DNA of 64,000 bases from Aureitalea sp. L0-47 (GCF_026126405.1 NZ_JAFMTQ010000005.1:1-64000), one strand, 5' to 3'. Positions 7,767 to 16,916 are shown, numbered from the stretch's first letter. The notes: a model not told the origin generated them from the sequence alone. Made by a program: numbers and translations.

Positions 7767-9789
7767 ATTTCTCAAACCAAGCCAACGTATGTGCGATCTT
7801 GGTGATCAGGTTACTCGGCCGCGCTGCGATGCCGTGTGACGCCTCTGGAATTTCCACTAAAACCGTCTCGATCTTCCGTAATTTCAAAGCGTGATACAAC
7901 TGCTTAGCTTCGCTAGGCGGTGTGCGCAGATCGTTCATTCCTACCATTACCATGGTTGGTGTTTCGATATTACCTACCAGTGAAAGCGGAGAAAATTTCC
8001 AATAGACTTCAAAATTCTCCCACGGTTGACCCGGATAGCGGGAATTGGCATAGCCGTAATAATTGTCAGCTACCAACGTCTTACTGATCCAGTTCACCAC
8101 CGGTTTTGCCACAACCGCAGCTCTGAATCGATCCGTCTTGCCAACGATCCATGCCGTCATAATACCTCCGGCACTTCCGCCAGTGACATAGAGCTGGTCT
8201 TTGTCAATTTTTCCTTTCGCGATCAAAGCATCCACACCATCCATCACATCGTTGTAATCCTGACCGGGATAATTATTGTACAACAGATTTCCGAACTCTT
8301 CCCCGTAGCTGGTACTTCCTCTCGGGTTGGGATAAAAAACAATGTAACCTGCAGCCGCATACAGTTGCATTTCAGCAGAGAAATTCGGACCGTAATTCAG
8401 TATCGGCCCACCATGGTTTTCTACCAAAAGCGGATATTTTTTTCGTTTGTCGAACTTCGGCGGATATACCACATAACCATGTAATTCGCGGCCATCGAAA
8501 GAAGATGTATACCACATCTCCTCCACTGGTCCCATAATTCGGTAATCTAGCAGATCCGAATTAACCGAGGTCAGTATTTTTGGTTCTTCCTGCCCCATTT
8601 TTATTACCGCAACATCCGCCGGCCGGTCTGGGAACGAGATCGTATATGCGATGGTTCCGTTTTTAGAAACGGTGTAGCTACCACTTGAATAGGGACGACC
8701 AAGTGTGGTTCCACCTGCGTCATCCGCTATATCAGTTATTTTACCATTTAGGTCTATGAAACCGATCTTGTTCAGGCCTTTGTCTTTATACATGAAGTAA
8801 AGCCCCTTACTGTCACTGGCCCACTGTATGTTGGATGTAGACCGATCTAATTTCTTCGAAAGAATGCGTTTGTTCTTCCCGTTGGCATCCATAAGTTCGA
8901 TTTTCCGGGTCTGGTAGGTTTGTATCTTATCTTTAAAACCAATGGAAGCAATGTATTTCCCATCGGGTGAGGCCTTTGGTGAGCTGTCTGGCCCTGGGCG
9001 ATCAGTAAAAGTCTCATACAGCAGGGTTTCTGTATTGATCGCATAAATTTCTGAATTCCTGAAATCGTATTCCCAGTCTTCATTGAGGTTTGCCGAAAAG
9101 TAGATCTTCAGTCCATCCGGCGACCATGATAGGTTTCCTCCATGGTTTCGATCCCAACTGGTCATTTGCCGTGGCGTTCCTCCTTCCGAAGGAATTGTAA
9201 AGATGTGTGTAAAGCCGGGTTCGATATAACCGGATCCATCTGACTCATGCTTAAGGCGATCGGTAATTCTAGGTGATTCCGCCCATTTTGCACCTTTGGG
9301 CTTGGAGGGCATTTTAGCAATTACCGGTGCCTTAGCCGCTACTTTCATGGTGAAGGCTATTCGCTTGCCGTCGGGCGACCAGCTTAAATTTGACGGACTT
9401 TTCTCCAATTGTGTGAGTTTAGCTGTAGCTCCGGTATTGGTCCAATAGATAAATATCTCGCTTCCTTCGTCTGTACTTCGCACAAAGGCGATCCTGTCTC
9501 CACTGGGCGACCATCTTGCCTGGCGTTCATTACCTTCGAAGTTGGTGAGCTTGTGGTGGATCTTTCGGTCGTCTGTGCTTAGTATCCACAAATTACCTTT
9601 AGATCGATCTTTCATCACATCGAACCCGGTTCTCCGGTATACAATGTATTCTCCATCGGGAGATATCCGCGGATCCCCTGTGTATTCAAGTTGAAACACA
9701 TCCAGGTATTCAAATTCTTTCTGAAGCTGTGCCTGGAGTTGAAAACAAAATAGTAGTGTGATTAAGGCGAGAAAATATCTTTTTTTCAT
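7756..9789 (-). CDS. S9 family prolyl oligopeptidase / acylaminoacyl peptidase, exported
   Basis: The ATG at 9789 gives 677 residues with a signal peptide (MKKRYFLALITLLFCFQLQA). Translation from 9840 would put 17 residues before it. The N-terminal half is a beta-propeller made of TolB/PD40-like blades with repeated SWSPDGKRIAF-type motifs. The C-terminal alpha/beta-hydrolase domain holds the nucleophile in GGSAGG, an Asp in MNDLRTPPSEA, and the His in EASHGIAARP. It should cleave short peptides in the periplasm or at the cell surface and so support peptide nutrition. It stands alone on its strand and converges with the MBL gene. Confidence 0.92.
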   Translation of the reverse strand: MKKRYFLALITLLFCFQLQAQLQKEFEYLDVFQLEYTGDPRISPDGEYIVYRRTGFDVMKDRSKGNLWILSTDDRKIHHKLTNFEGNERQARWSPSGDRIAFVRSTDEGSEIFIYWTNTGATAKLTQLEKSPSNLSWSPDGKRIAFTMKVAAKAPVIAKMPSKPKGAKWAESPRITDRLKHESDGSGYIEPGFTHIFTIPSEGGTPRQMTSWDRNHGGNLSWSPDGLKIYFSANLNEDWEYDFRNSEIYAINTETLLYETFTDRPGPDSSPKASPDGKYIASIGFKDKIQTYQTRKIELMDANGKNKRILSKKLDRSTSNIQWASDSKGLYFMYKDKGLNKIGFIDLNGKITDIADDAGGTTLGRPYSSGSYTVSKNGTIAYTISFPDRPADVAVIKMGQEEPKILTSVNSDLLDYRIMGPVEEMWYTSSFDGRELHGYVVYPPKFDKRKKYPLLVENHGGPILNYGPNFSAEMQLYAAAGYIVFYPNPRGSTSYGEEFGNLLYNNYPGQDYNDVMDGVDALIAKGKIDKDQLYVTGGSAGGIMTAWIVGKTDRFRAAVVAKPVVNWISKTLVADNYYGYANSRYPGQPWENFEVYWKFSPLSLVGNIETPTMVMVGMNDLRTPPSEAKQLYHALKLRKIETVLVEIPEASHGIAARPSNLITKIAHTLAWFEKYKE

Positions 9790-9902
9790 TGCTGAATTTT
9801 TGAAGAAGTTAAAGATACTCGATTTCCGAAGGCTAGTCAAACATATGTTTTAATTAGCCGGAAGGGAAGTCAATTTGATTGAAACAACCCTTTCAGAAGC
9901 AA

Positions 9903-10601
9903 TTAAACCACTCCCAGGTGTTCCAGCATTTCTGTGGCTGAGTCCAACAACCTGAAGTTGAGATGCTCAACAGGTTCTTTTACCACTTCATGCTCCCAGG
10001 TAGTGTGAAATGGAATGTGAAAGGCATGTGCACCAATATTGAGAACGGGCAGTATATCACTTTTTACTGAATTCCCTACCATCAGAAATTCTTCGGGTGT
10101 GACGTCCAGGTGCTTTACCAGTTTTGAATACTGAGCTTCGGTCTTATCCGAAACGATCTCGATGTGGTGAAAGTATGGTTCAAGACCCGATTTAATAAGT
10201 TTGCGCTGCTGGTCCAGCAGATCACCTTTAGTAGCCATTATCAAGCGATAATTGCCGTTGAGACGCTTCAAAGTATCTTCGATCCCGTCCAGTACTTCAA
10301 CGGGTTCCTGCAGCATTTTTTTTCCTCTTTCTATGAGGGTATTTATTACTGAAATGGGAACTTTTCCATCGGAAAATCGGATGGCAGCTTCAATAAGCGA
10401 TAGCGTGAATGGCTTAATTCCATAACCATAAAGCGGAAGGTTCTGCATCTCCACCTCGAACAAGAGTCGGTTGCATTGTTCCTCATCCAGGTAATCTACC
10501 ATCAGCTCACAGAACTCTTTCTCAGCATTTCTGAAAAAAGGTTCGTTTACCCATAGGGTGTCGTCGGCATCGAAGGCTATGGCTTTGATGTTCTGGAGCA
10601 T
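9903..10601 (-). CDS. HAD family hydrolase
   Basis: This 232-residue cytoplasmic protein has the HAD motifs: FDADDTLW (10-17) with the nucleophile Asp, MATKGD as motif II, the conserved Lys region, and MVGNSVKSDILP as motif III. A helical cap lies between motifs I and II. It probably dephosphorylates a small metabolite; the substrate cannot be read from sequence. Its 5' region, between it and ettA, is made of octamer repeats (10602-10641), so the leader is unusual. About 110 bp separate its stop from the S9 peptidase start. Confidence 0.88.
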   Translation of the reverse strand: MLQNIKAIAFDADDTLWVNEPFFRNAEKEFCELMVDYLDEEQCNRLLFEVEMQNLPLYGYGIKPFTLSLIEAAIRFSDGKVPISVINTLIERGKKMLQEPVEVLDGIEDTLKRLNGNYRLIMATKGDLLDQQRKLIKSGLEPYFHHIEIVSDKTEAQYSKLVKHLDVTPEEFLMVGNSVKSDILPVLNIGAHAFHIPFHTTWEHEVVKEPVEHLNFRLLDSATEMLEHLGVV

Positions 10602-10641
10602 GCTAGTATCTTAGTATGTTGGTATTTTAGTATGTTATTAG
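10602..10641. repeat. Octamer tandem repeat (NTTAGTAT, about 5 units)
   Basis: Five consecutive 8-base units read GCTAGTAT, CTTAGTAT, GTTGGTAT, TTTAGTAT and GTTATTAG. They directly precede the HAD gene start codon (minus strand) and fill most of the gap to ettA. The same octamer in the same sense relative to the downstream gene recurs at 57155-57202. Confidence 0.75.
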
Positions 10642-10647
10642 GCAGAA

Positions 10648-12339
10648 CTAGCGAATGAGTTTTTTGTATTTGATTCGTTTCGGAAGTAGATCGCCTCCCA
10701 AACGTTTTTTCTTATTCTCTTCGTAATCACTGAAGCCACCTTCAAAGAAGTACACCTGGCTGTCACCTTCGAACGCCAGTATATGCGTACAGATCCTGTC
10801 GAGAAACCAACGGTCGTGCGAAATGATCACCGCGCAGCCCGCAAAGTTTTCCAGTCCTTCTTCCAGTGCCCTCAGGGTATTTATGTCCAGGTCGTTAGTT
10901 GGTTCATCCAGCAAGAGTACATTCCCCTCTTCCTTCAATGTCATTGCAAGGTGTAGGCGGTTTCGCTCCCCACCGGACAGCATATTCACTTTCTTATTCT
11001 GTTCACTTCCGCTGAAATTAAACCGACTTAGATAAGCACGAGAATTCACCTGTCTGCCACCCATCATAATTAGTTCCTGACCATCGCTAAAATTCTCCCA
11101 AATGGTTTTTTCGGGATCAATATTGGAATGCGCCTGGTCCACATAGGCCAATTTCGCTGTTTCACCTACCTCAAATGTCCCTTTATCAGGGGTCTCTTCA
11201 CCCATGATCATTCTGAAGATTGTCGTCTTCCCGGCTCCGTTCGGACCGATAATCCCCACAATACCTGCCTGTGGCAAATTGAAATTCAGGTCTTCGTAAA
11301 GCAGTTTGTCAACGTAGGCTTTCGACACACCCTTAGCTTCGATCACATTGGTTCCCAATCGTGGTCCGTTGGGAATATAGATCTCCAGTTTTTCGTCCAG
11401 TTGTTTCTGGTCTGCACTCGCTAGTTTCTCATAGTTGCTCAAACGAGCTTTTTGTTTTGCCTGTCTACCCTTTGGAGCCATACGCACCCATTCCAACTCC
11501 CGCTCAAGGGTCTTCTGGCGTTTACTAGCCTGTTTTTGTTCCTGCTCTAGGCGCTTGGCCTTTTGCTCCAGCCATGAAGAGTAGTTTCCTTTCCATGGTA
11601 TTCCCTCTCCCCTGTCGAGTTCGAGAATCCATCCCGCTACGTTATCGAGAAAGTATCGGTCGTGTGTTACCGCTATCACGGTTCCTTTGTACTGAGCCAG
11701 GTGATGTTCCAGCCAGTGCACGCTTTCAGCATCGAGGTGGTTGGTAGGCTCATCAAGGAGCAGCACATCTGGCTCTTTGAGTAATAGTCGGCACAGGGCT
11801 ACACGTCGCCTTTCTCCTCCGGAGAGTACACTGATCGGCTTATCCCCTTCCGGTGTGCGAAGCGCATCCATAGCGATCTCAAGTTTGGTATCGAGTTCCC
11901 AGGCGTTAGTAGCATCGATCTTATCCTGAAGTTTCGCCTGTTTGTCCATAAGCTGCTGCATCTTATCTGCATTTTCATAGACTTCCGGCAGGCCAAACAT
12001 ATCGTTGATCTTATTGTACTCATCCAGTACATCCACTACTTCCTGGACGCCCTCTTTTACGATCTCGATTACCGTTTTGGATTCATCTAATTGAGGCTCC
12101 TGCTCCAGGTAACCTACGGTATATCCTGGCGCGAATACTACATCACCCTGGTGGTTCTTGTCGATTCCTGCGATTATTTTCAGCAAGGTGGACTTACCGC
12201 TACCGTTAAGACCAAGGATACCGATCTTGGCACCGTAGAAGAAACTTAGATAGATATTTTTTAAAACGGGAGTCTGCGCACTCTGGTACGTCTTCGATAC
12301 TCCCGACATTGAGAAGATAACTTTCTTATCGTCGGACAT
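10648..12339 (-). CDS. ettA: Energy-dependent translational throttle protein EttA (ABC-F)
   Basis: This 563-residue soluble twin-ATPase belongs to the ABC-F family. Two nucleotide-binding domains carry Walker A GLNGSGKST and GPNGAGKTT, signature LSGGERRRVALC and LSGGERNRLHLA, and Walker [12 protein letters not shown] and [11 protein letters not shown]. Length and the inserted arm and linker (KAKRLEQEQKQA region) match EttA, which binds the ribosomal E site and gates translation according to ADP/ATP. No membrane domain is present. A second, different ABC-F gene lies at 50891-52516. Confidence 0.93.
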   Translation of the reverse strand: MSDDKKVIFSMSGVSKTYQSAQTPVLKNIYLSFFYGAKIGILGLNGSGKSTLLKIIAGIDKNHQGDVVFAPGYTVGYLEQEPQLDESKTVIEIVKEGVQEVVDVLDEYNKINDMFGLPEVYENADKMQQLMDKQAKLQDKIDATNAWELDTKLEIAMDALRTPEGDKPISVLSGGERRRVALCRLLLKEPDVLLLDEPTNHLDAESVHWLEHHLAQYKGTVIAVTHDRYFLDNVAGWILELDRGEGIPWKGNYSSWLEQKAKRLEQEQKQASKRQKTLERELEWVRMAPKGRQAKQKARLSNYEKLASADQKQLDEKLEIYIPNGPRLGTNVIEAKGVSKAYVDKLLYEDLNFNLPQAGIVGIIGPNGAGKTTIFRMIMGEETPDKGTFEVGETAKLAYVDQAHSNIDPEKTIWENFSDGQELIMMGGRQVNSRAYLSRFNFSGSEQNKKVNMLSGGERNRLHLAMTLKEEGNVLLLDEPTNDLDINTLRALEEGLENFAGCAVIISHDRWFLDRICTHILAFEGDSQVYFFEGGFSDYEENKKKRLGGDLLPKRIKYKKLIR

Positions 12340-12360
12340 TATTTAGTAAATATGTTATTT

Positions 12361-12416
12361 GTTGTTTGATGTTCGTTGTTCGATGTTTGTTGTTCGTTGT
12401 TCGTTGTTCGTTGTTC
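12361..12416. repeat. Heptamer tandem repeat (GTTGTTC, 8 units)
   Basis: Eight consecutive 7-base units: GTTGTTT, GATGTTC, GTTGTTC, GATGTTT, then GTTGTTC four times. They fill the gap between the ettA start and the 3' end of the four-helix-bundle gene, ending four bases before that gene's stop. A related heptamer (AGTGTTC) forms the array at 57015-57140, and single AGTGTTC units occur on the other side of the same gene. Confidence 0.85.
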
Positions 12417-12420
12417 GTAA

Positions 12421-12819
12421 TTATGGAGAATTTTTGAATTTCTGGCCTTTAAATTGCGAGGCTCTTAAATATTTCATTAGCGCTCCGATCCTATTCATTA
12501 ATTCATTACAAAATTCAGATAATTTCTGAAACTGTTCACTTGTGATAAGCCCTTTGTCAAGTGCTCTGTATGCTTGTGATTTCAGTTCATTCGAGGACCC
12601 CTTTGCATAACTAAGAAAATTATGAAATTCTCTATTTCCGTCTCTTCCGAATCCTTCAGCAATATTGTCCATGATTGAACCTGAACTACCTTCCATTTGG
12701 TTCATTAATCTTGGATTAAAACGAATCCTGGTAGTTTTGAATAAACATTCGACAAACTTACTGGTTTCCCTGGCGATCCGCCAGATTTCGAGATCTTCAA
12801 ATTTTCGGACTTTTCCCAT
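12421..12819 (-). CDS. Four-helix-bundle (S23/IVP-like) protein
   Basis: This 132-residue, mostly helical protein belongs to the 23S-rRNA-intervening-sequence/four-helix-bundle family. It starts KFEDLEIWRIARE and contains the conserved MEGSSGSIMDNIAEGFGR segment (about 42-59), followed by FLSYAKGSSNEL. Family members include proteins encoded in rRNA intervening sequences and the Avd accessory protein of diversity-generating retroelements. Most, as here, are free-standing and of unknown function. There is no rRNA gene, reverse transcriptase or template repeat nearby. The gene is bracketed by TGTTC-containing heptamers (12361-12416 and 12871-12900), which suggests it came in as a small cassette. 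Confidence 0.88.
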   Translation of the reverse strand: MGKVRKFEDLEIWRIARETSKFVECLFKTTRIRFNPRLMNQMEGSSGSIMDNIAEGFGRDGNREFHNFLSYAKGSSNELKSQAYRALDKGLITSEQFQKLSEFCNELMNRIGALMKYLRASQFKGQKFKNSP

Positions 12820-12870
12820 ACAGATATGTTTAAATTTATATCCGTTTAAATCCGATTCACTTTAAACAAA

Positions 12871-12900
12871 GAACACTAAAAACAATAAACCAGGAACACT
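12871..12900 (-). repeat. Isolated AGTGTTC heptamers upstream of the four-helix gene
   Basis: On the minus strand AGTGTTC occurs at 12900-12894 and at 12877-12871, with degenerate heptamers (CTGGTTT, ATTGTTT) between. These match the unit of the 57043-57140 array and resemble the GTTGTTC units on the other side of the four-helix gene. Confidence 0.5.
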
Positions 12901-13078
12901 AAACTCGCCCTTTCAGAGCATTAAAAACCCAGGCTATCGCAAAGAAGCCAATACCTACGGCGGCAAACCCCCATCCTGCTACATCTTCATACCTAAAGGC
13001 ACCTAAAATAATCAGCCCAACACCTACAAAAATCATGATAAAGGTTGCCCAGGCCAATACTGTATTCTTATTCATCAT
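12899..13078 (-). CDS. Small two-helix membrane protein (CAL67264 type)
   Basis: Starting at the ATG pair at 13078/13075 gives 58-59 residues. A longer frame to 13213 has an implausible N-terminus that overlaps the divergent carboxylase gene. The protein has two transmembrane segments (about 7-28 and 37-55) joined by the loop FRYEDVAG, and ends FNALKGRV. It closely resembles the short flavobacterial family first named from a Gramella locus (CAL67264), as I recall it. Function is unknown. It should be an inner-membrane protein. Confidence 0.75.
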   Translation of the reverse strand: MMNKNTVLAWATFIMIFVGVGLIILGAFRYEDVAGWGFAAVGIGFFAIAWVFNALKGRV

Positions 13079-13154
13079 ATAGTTAGAAATTAAAGAGCAG
13101 CAACAAATATCGTTAATTAATCGTGAATTCGGTAAGCATAAGTTCACACTTTTG

Positions 13155-13162
13155 TATTTTTG
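13155..13162 (+). promoter_or_regulatory. -7 element of the carboxyltransferase gene
   Basis: TATTTTTG matches TAnnTTTG exactly and ends 18 bases before the ATG at 13181. This supports that ATG over the TTG at 13160, which lies inside the promoter box. Confidence 0.65.
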
Positions 13163-13180
13163 AGTAAATGTATTGATCGA

Positions 13181-14809
13181 ATGGATATCAACTTCAACAA
13201 GAACGAAGATCACAATAAATTACTCCTCTCCGAACTCCGAAAACGCCTTACGAAGGTAAAGCAAGGTGGCGGCCCTAAAAGAATAGAAAAACATCACGCA
13301 AAGGGTAAAATGACGGCCCGGGAACGTGTTGATTACCTTCTGGACGACAAGAGTGATCGCATTGAAATTGGTGCTTTTGCAGGGGACGGAATGTACGAGG
13401 AGCACGGAGGATGCCCCAGTGCCGGAGTTGTGGTGAAAATTGGTTATGTCCAGGGAAAACAATGCATAGTGGTAGCTAACGATGCTACCGTAAAAGCAGG
13501 GGCATGGTTCCCCATCACAGGTAAAAAAAACCTGAGGGCACAGGAGATCGCTATGGAAAATCGATTGCCTATCATCTACCTGGTGGACAGTGCAGGGGTT
13601 TACCTGCCTATGCAGGATGAGATCTTCCCAGACAAGGAACACTTCGGAAGGATCTTCAGGAACAACGCCGTAATGAGCAGTATGGGAATCACCCAGATCG
13701 CTGCGGTCATGGGTAGTTGCGTTGCGGGTGGTGCATACTTACCGATCATGAGCGATGAAGCACTCATCGTGGATAAAACAGGAAGTATCTTTCTGGCCGG
13801 GAGTTACCTGGTAAAAGCTGCTATTGGTGAATCTATCGACAACGAAACACTGGGTGGTGCAACAACACATTGCGAAATAAGCGGGGTCACCGATTATAAA
13901 GCAAAGGACGACAAGGACGCACTGGACACCATAAAGAACATCGTATCAAAAATTGGCGATTACGACAAAGCCGGTTACAACCGAGATACACCATCTGCAC
14001 CAAAAGAAGATCCGAAAGAACTCTTTGGAATTCTACCTAAATCCCGGGCCGACCAGTACGACATGCTTGAGATCATCAAGCGACTGGTGGACGATTCAGA
14101 ATTTAAACAATACAAAGAAGGTTATGGTAAAACAATTCTTACTGGCTACGCACGAATCGATGGTTGGGCGGTTGGTATAGTTGCAAACCAACGAAAACTC
14201 GTAAAGACCAAAAAAGGCGAAATGCAGTTTGGTGGCGTGATCTACAGCGACAGTGCCGATAAGGCCACGCGCTTTATCGCAAATTGCAATCAGAAGAAAA
14301 TACCATTAGTGTTTATACAAGATGTTACGGGCTTTATGGTGGGCAGTAAAAGTGAACACGGAGGTATCATCAAAGACGGCGCTAAAATGGTAAATGCCGT
14401 AAGTAACAGTGTGGTCCCTAAGTTCACCATTGTTATTGGAAATTCCTATGGCGCTGGTAATTATGCCATGTGCGGTAAGGCGTACGACCCTAGATTGATA
14501 GCAGCCTGGCCAAGTGCCGAATTAGCAGTGATGAGCGGGAACAGTGCTGCGAAGGTGCTGCTTCAGATAGAGACTGCATCTTTGAAAAAAGAAGGCAAAG
14601 AGATCACTCCAGAGGTAGAAAAAGAACTATACGACAAAATCAAGGCCCGCTACGACAATCAAATTTCGCCATACTACGCCGCGTCGCGCATCTGGACCGA
14701 TGCAGTGATAGATCCATTGGATACCCGTACCTGGATCTCCATGGGTATTGAAGCGGCTGATCATGCGCCCATAGAGAAGCCTTTTAATTTGGGAGTGATA
14801 CAGGTTTAA
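13181..14809 (+). CDS. Acyl-CoA carboxylase beta subunit (carboxyltransferase)
   Basis: The ATG at 13181 gives 542 residues. The protein is a biotin-dependent carboxyltransferase with N- and C-terminal crotonase-like CT domains. Motifs include KGKMTARERVDYLLD near the N-terminus, GSCVAGGAYLP in the first oxyanion region, and IGNSYGAGNYAMCG in the second. It closely resembles methylcrotonoyl- or propionyl-CoA carboxylase beta chains and would move CO2 from carboxybiotin to an acyl-CoA in branched-chain amino acid or odd-chain breakdown. Which acyl-CoA is used cannot be decided by eye. The biotin carboxylase/BCCP partner is not adjacent. Confidence 0.9.
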   Translation: MDINFNKNEDHNKLLLSELRKRLTKVKQGGGPKRIEKHHAKGKMTARERVDYLLDDKSDRIEIGAFAGDGMYEEHGGCPSAGVVVKIGYVQGKQCIVVANDATVKAGAWFPITGKKNLRAQEIAMENRLPIIYLVDSAGVYLPMQDEIFPDKEHFGRIFRNNAVMSSMGITQIAAVMGSCVAGGAYLPIMSDEALIVDKTGSIFLAGSYLVKAAIGESIDNETLGGATTHCEISGVTDYKAKDDKDALDTIKNIVSKIGDYDKAGYNRDTPSAPKEDPKELFGILPKSRADQYDMLEIIKRLVDDSEFKQYKEGYGKTILTGYARIDGWAVGIVANQRKLVKTKKGEMQFGGVIYSDSADKATRFIANCNQKKIPLVFIQDVTGFMVGSKSEHGGIIKDGAKMVNAVSNSVVPKFTIVIGNSYGAGNYAMCGKAYDPRLIAAWPSAELAVMSGNSAAKVLLQIETASLKKEGKEITPEVEKELYDKIKARYDNQISPYYAASRIWTDAVIDPLDTRTWISMGIEAADHAPIEKPFNLGVIQV

Positions 14810-14841
14810 AGAATATTTCCTCAACATTTAAAAATCAAGCT

Positions 14842-16368
14842 ATGAATAATTTCAAGTTTGTTTTACTTTTGATTGTTTCTATGGTAATGGTTGGTTGTAG
14901 TACCGACAATACCGATACAACCCCAGATCCTCAGGATCCCGATCCGGTAAATAATGATCCCACGACCATAACCGCTTCACCCGTAGTAATTGAAACTACC
15001 GGAGCCAATGGTATAACAGTCTCCTTTACAATAAGCGAAGAAGGAAGCGGCAGCGGGGTAACTGAAGTTGGAGTGGTTTGGTCTGAAAGTCCTAATCCTA
15101 CCATTAATGACGATAAGATTGCATTCAGTAGTCCCGGAACTTACAAGGCTCAGCTCGCATTCCTGGAAGAAGAGACAACCTATTACATTCGTTCCTATGG
15201 AACAAATAGTGGCGGAACGGTTTATAGCGATCAAGCTACAGAAACCACGCTAAGCTTTGCCAACCGGCTTATTCTTAATGGGGACATTACATTAACCACG
15301 CAACAAGAACTCCTCGATTTTGGATATCAAAACTACTCCGAGGTTGTGGGAAGATTAACAATTGTTAGCTTCGGAAGCCAAAGCATTAACGATGTTACGA
15401 CACTTCAGACTCTTATAAAAATCGGAAGTTTAGACATTCAGAATAGTGAAGGAATCACAAATCTTCTCGGATTTAAAAATCTAAGAGAATTAACCGGTTT
15501 CCTGATAGTCAGTAGTAATTTGAATCTAACATCCCTTGAGGGCTTAAATCAACTGATTAGTGTAGGTGATTTCATTTTTATTGAAAGAAATGATAACTTA
15601 ACGAGTATCAGTGCGTTGGCTAATTTGACATCCACTTTCGATATATCCATTCGTGATAATGAGATCTTAACTTCACTGAATGGTCTTCAAAACATCAGTA
15701 CAATTAATGGTTATCTGGTAATTGCGTTTAATGATTCTCTTACTGATATCTCTGCTTTACACGACATTGATCAGGTTGACGATGAATTTGCCATTGTAAA
15801 TAATCAAAGCCTTCAAGTGGTGAATGGTTTTAATAATCTGACAATAGCAGGAGACGACATATATATCGAAGAAAATGACAACTTGATTACAATTTCCGGA
15901 TTTAATGCTCTAGCATCAGTTGAAAGAGAATTTAGCATCAGAAATAATGCTTCATTAACAGGGATAAATGGATTTGCATCTCTCAACAACACAGGAGATG
16001 ATTTTAAAATAAGAGCGAATCCGGCACTCATTTCAATCACTGGCTTTACAAGCCTTGAAACCGTTGGAGACTTCTTTAGTATAGACGTTAACTCTTCATT
16101 GACTACTATCCAGGCTTTCGATGCATTAGTTAATATTGATGATGCATTTTATATAGCTTACAATGATTCACTGACAGATCTTGATGCTTTTTCGAACCTC
16201 CTGAACACTGGGGATTGTACAATTATTTTCAATACTTCCCTAACGGACTTTTGTGGTTTATTCAACCTCGTTAGTAATCCTGGTGGTATTCAGTTTTTCT
16301 ATACGGTTGAGGGTAATGCATACAATCCTACTCGTGACGATATTCTTAATGGTAATTGCAGTATCTGA
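14842..16368 (+). CDS. Lipoprotein with receptor-L/LRR-like repeats
   Basis: This 508-residue precursor has a lipoprotein signal (lipobox MVGC, Cys19) and an Asp/Pro/Thr-rich linker. A fibronectin-III-like domain (about 42-137) contains VGVVWSESPNPT and TTYYIRSYGTNSGG. From about 145 to 485 come roughly 13 repeats of about 24-25 residues, built on the pattern N-x-S/N-L-T-x-I-x-G/A-F-x-x-L-x-x-V/T-G/D-D-x-F-x-I. This resembles receptor-L-domain or leucine-rich solenoids. It should be surface-anchored and bind something; no enzyme motif is present. It starts 32 bp after the carboxylase gene. Base composition looks more AT-rich than the neighbours. Confidence 0.75.
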   Translation: MNNFKFVLLLIVSMVMVGCSTDNTDTTPDPQDPDPVNNDPTTITASPVVIETTGANGITVSFTISEEGSGSGVTEVGVVWSESPNPTINDDKIAFSSPGTYKAQLAFLEEETTYYIRSYGTNSGGTVYSDQATETTLSFANRLILNGDITLTTQQELLDFGYQNYSEVVGRLTIVSFGSQSINDVTTLQTLIKIGSLDIQNSEGITNLLGFKNLRELTGFLIVSSNLNLTSLEGLNQLISVGDFIFIERNDNLTSISALANLTSTFDISIRDNEILTSLNGLQNISTINGYLVIAFNDSLTDISALHDIDQVDDEFAIVNNQSLQVVNGFNNLTIAGDDIYIEENDNLITISGFNALASVEREFSIRNNASLTGINGFASLNNTGDDFKIRANPALISITGFTSLETVGDFFSIDVNSSLTTIQAFDALVNIDDAFYIAYNDSLTDLDAFSNLLNTGDCTIIFNTSLTDFCGLFNLVSNPGGIQFFYTVEGNAYNPTRDDILNGNCSI

Positions 16369-16490
16369 TGTGTAGGTAAATAGGTAGATTCTGTATTCAC
16401 TTGACGGATAATGGGGTCAAATCTGACAAAAATCATTGGTTATTCCCTTAATAATGAGTATCTTAAGAAATTGAATCAAACCTTTTTATT

Positions 16491-16913
16491 ATGGGAACTA
16501 TAAAAACCTGGAACAAATGGGCCAATAGACATTCCTATTACCCATTGGATTTTCTGCGTATTGCCCTGGGTGTGTTTCTCTTTATAAAAGGAATAAATTT
16601 TATGGGCAATACTCAAATGCTCCTCGAACTGGTACAGCCCCTGCAAAGTATCGGGGGTGAAATGATCATGATCCATTATGTGGCGCCAGCTCATTTCGTG
16701 GGAGGCTTGTTAATAGCCTTTGGATTGCTTACTCGCTGGGCCATTTTAGCACAGCTACCGATACTTGTTGGAGCGATTCTTATCAATGCTATGGGTGATT
16801 TGAATTCGTTCGACCTTATAATGGCGCTTCTAACCTTTATCGTTTGTGTATTCTTCCTGTTCTTCGGATCTGGAAAACACTCGGTTGATTACTCGTTGAA
16901 AATGCAGAAATGA
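16491..16913 (+). CDS. DoxX family membrane protein
   Basis: This 140-residue protein has four predicted transmembrane segments, with the DoxX-type LDFLRIALGVFLFIKGI first helix and HFVGGLLIAFGLLTRWA second helix. DoxX proteins occur widely in Bacteroidota; roles from quinol-linked redox to stress response have been proposed, but none is assigned here. It stands alone, convergent with the M24 peptidase gene (3-bp gap). The 122 bp before it hold no recognisable gene. A second DoxX protein is at 27397. Confidence 0.82.
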   Translation: MGTIKTWNKWANRHSYYPLDFLRIALGVFLFIKGINFMGNTQMLLELVQPLQSIGGEMIMIHYVAPAHFVGGLLIAFGLLTRWAILAQLPILVGAILINAMGDLNSFDLIMALLTFIVCVFFLFFGSGKHSVDYSLKMQK

Positions 16914-16916
16914 ACT

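Noticed and set aside
12421-12819. Diversity-generating retroelement (Avd-like protein)
   Set aside because: The protein is in the same broad family as Avd, but there is no reverse transcriptase and no template/variable repeat.
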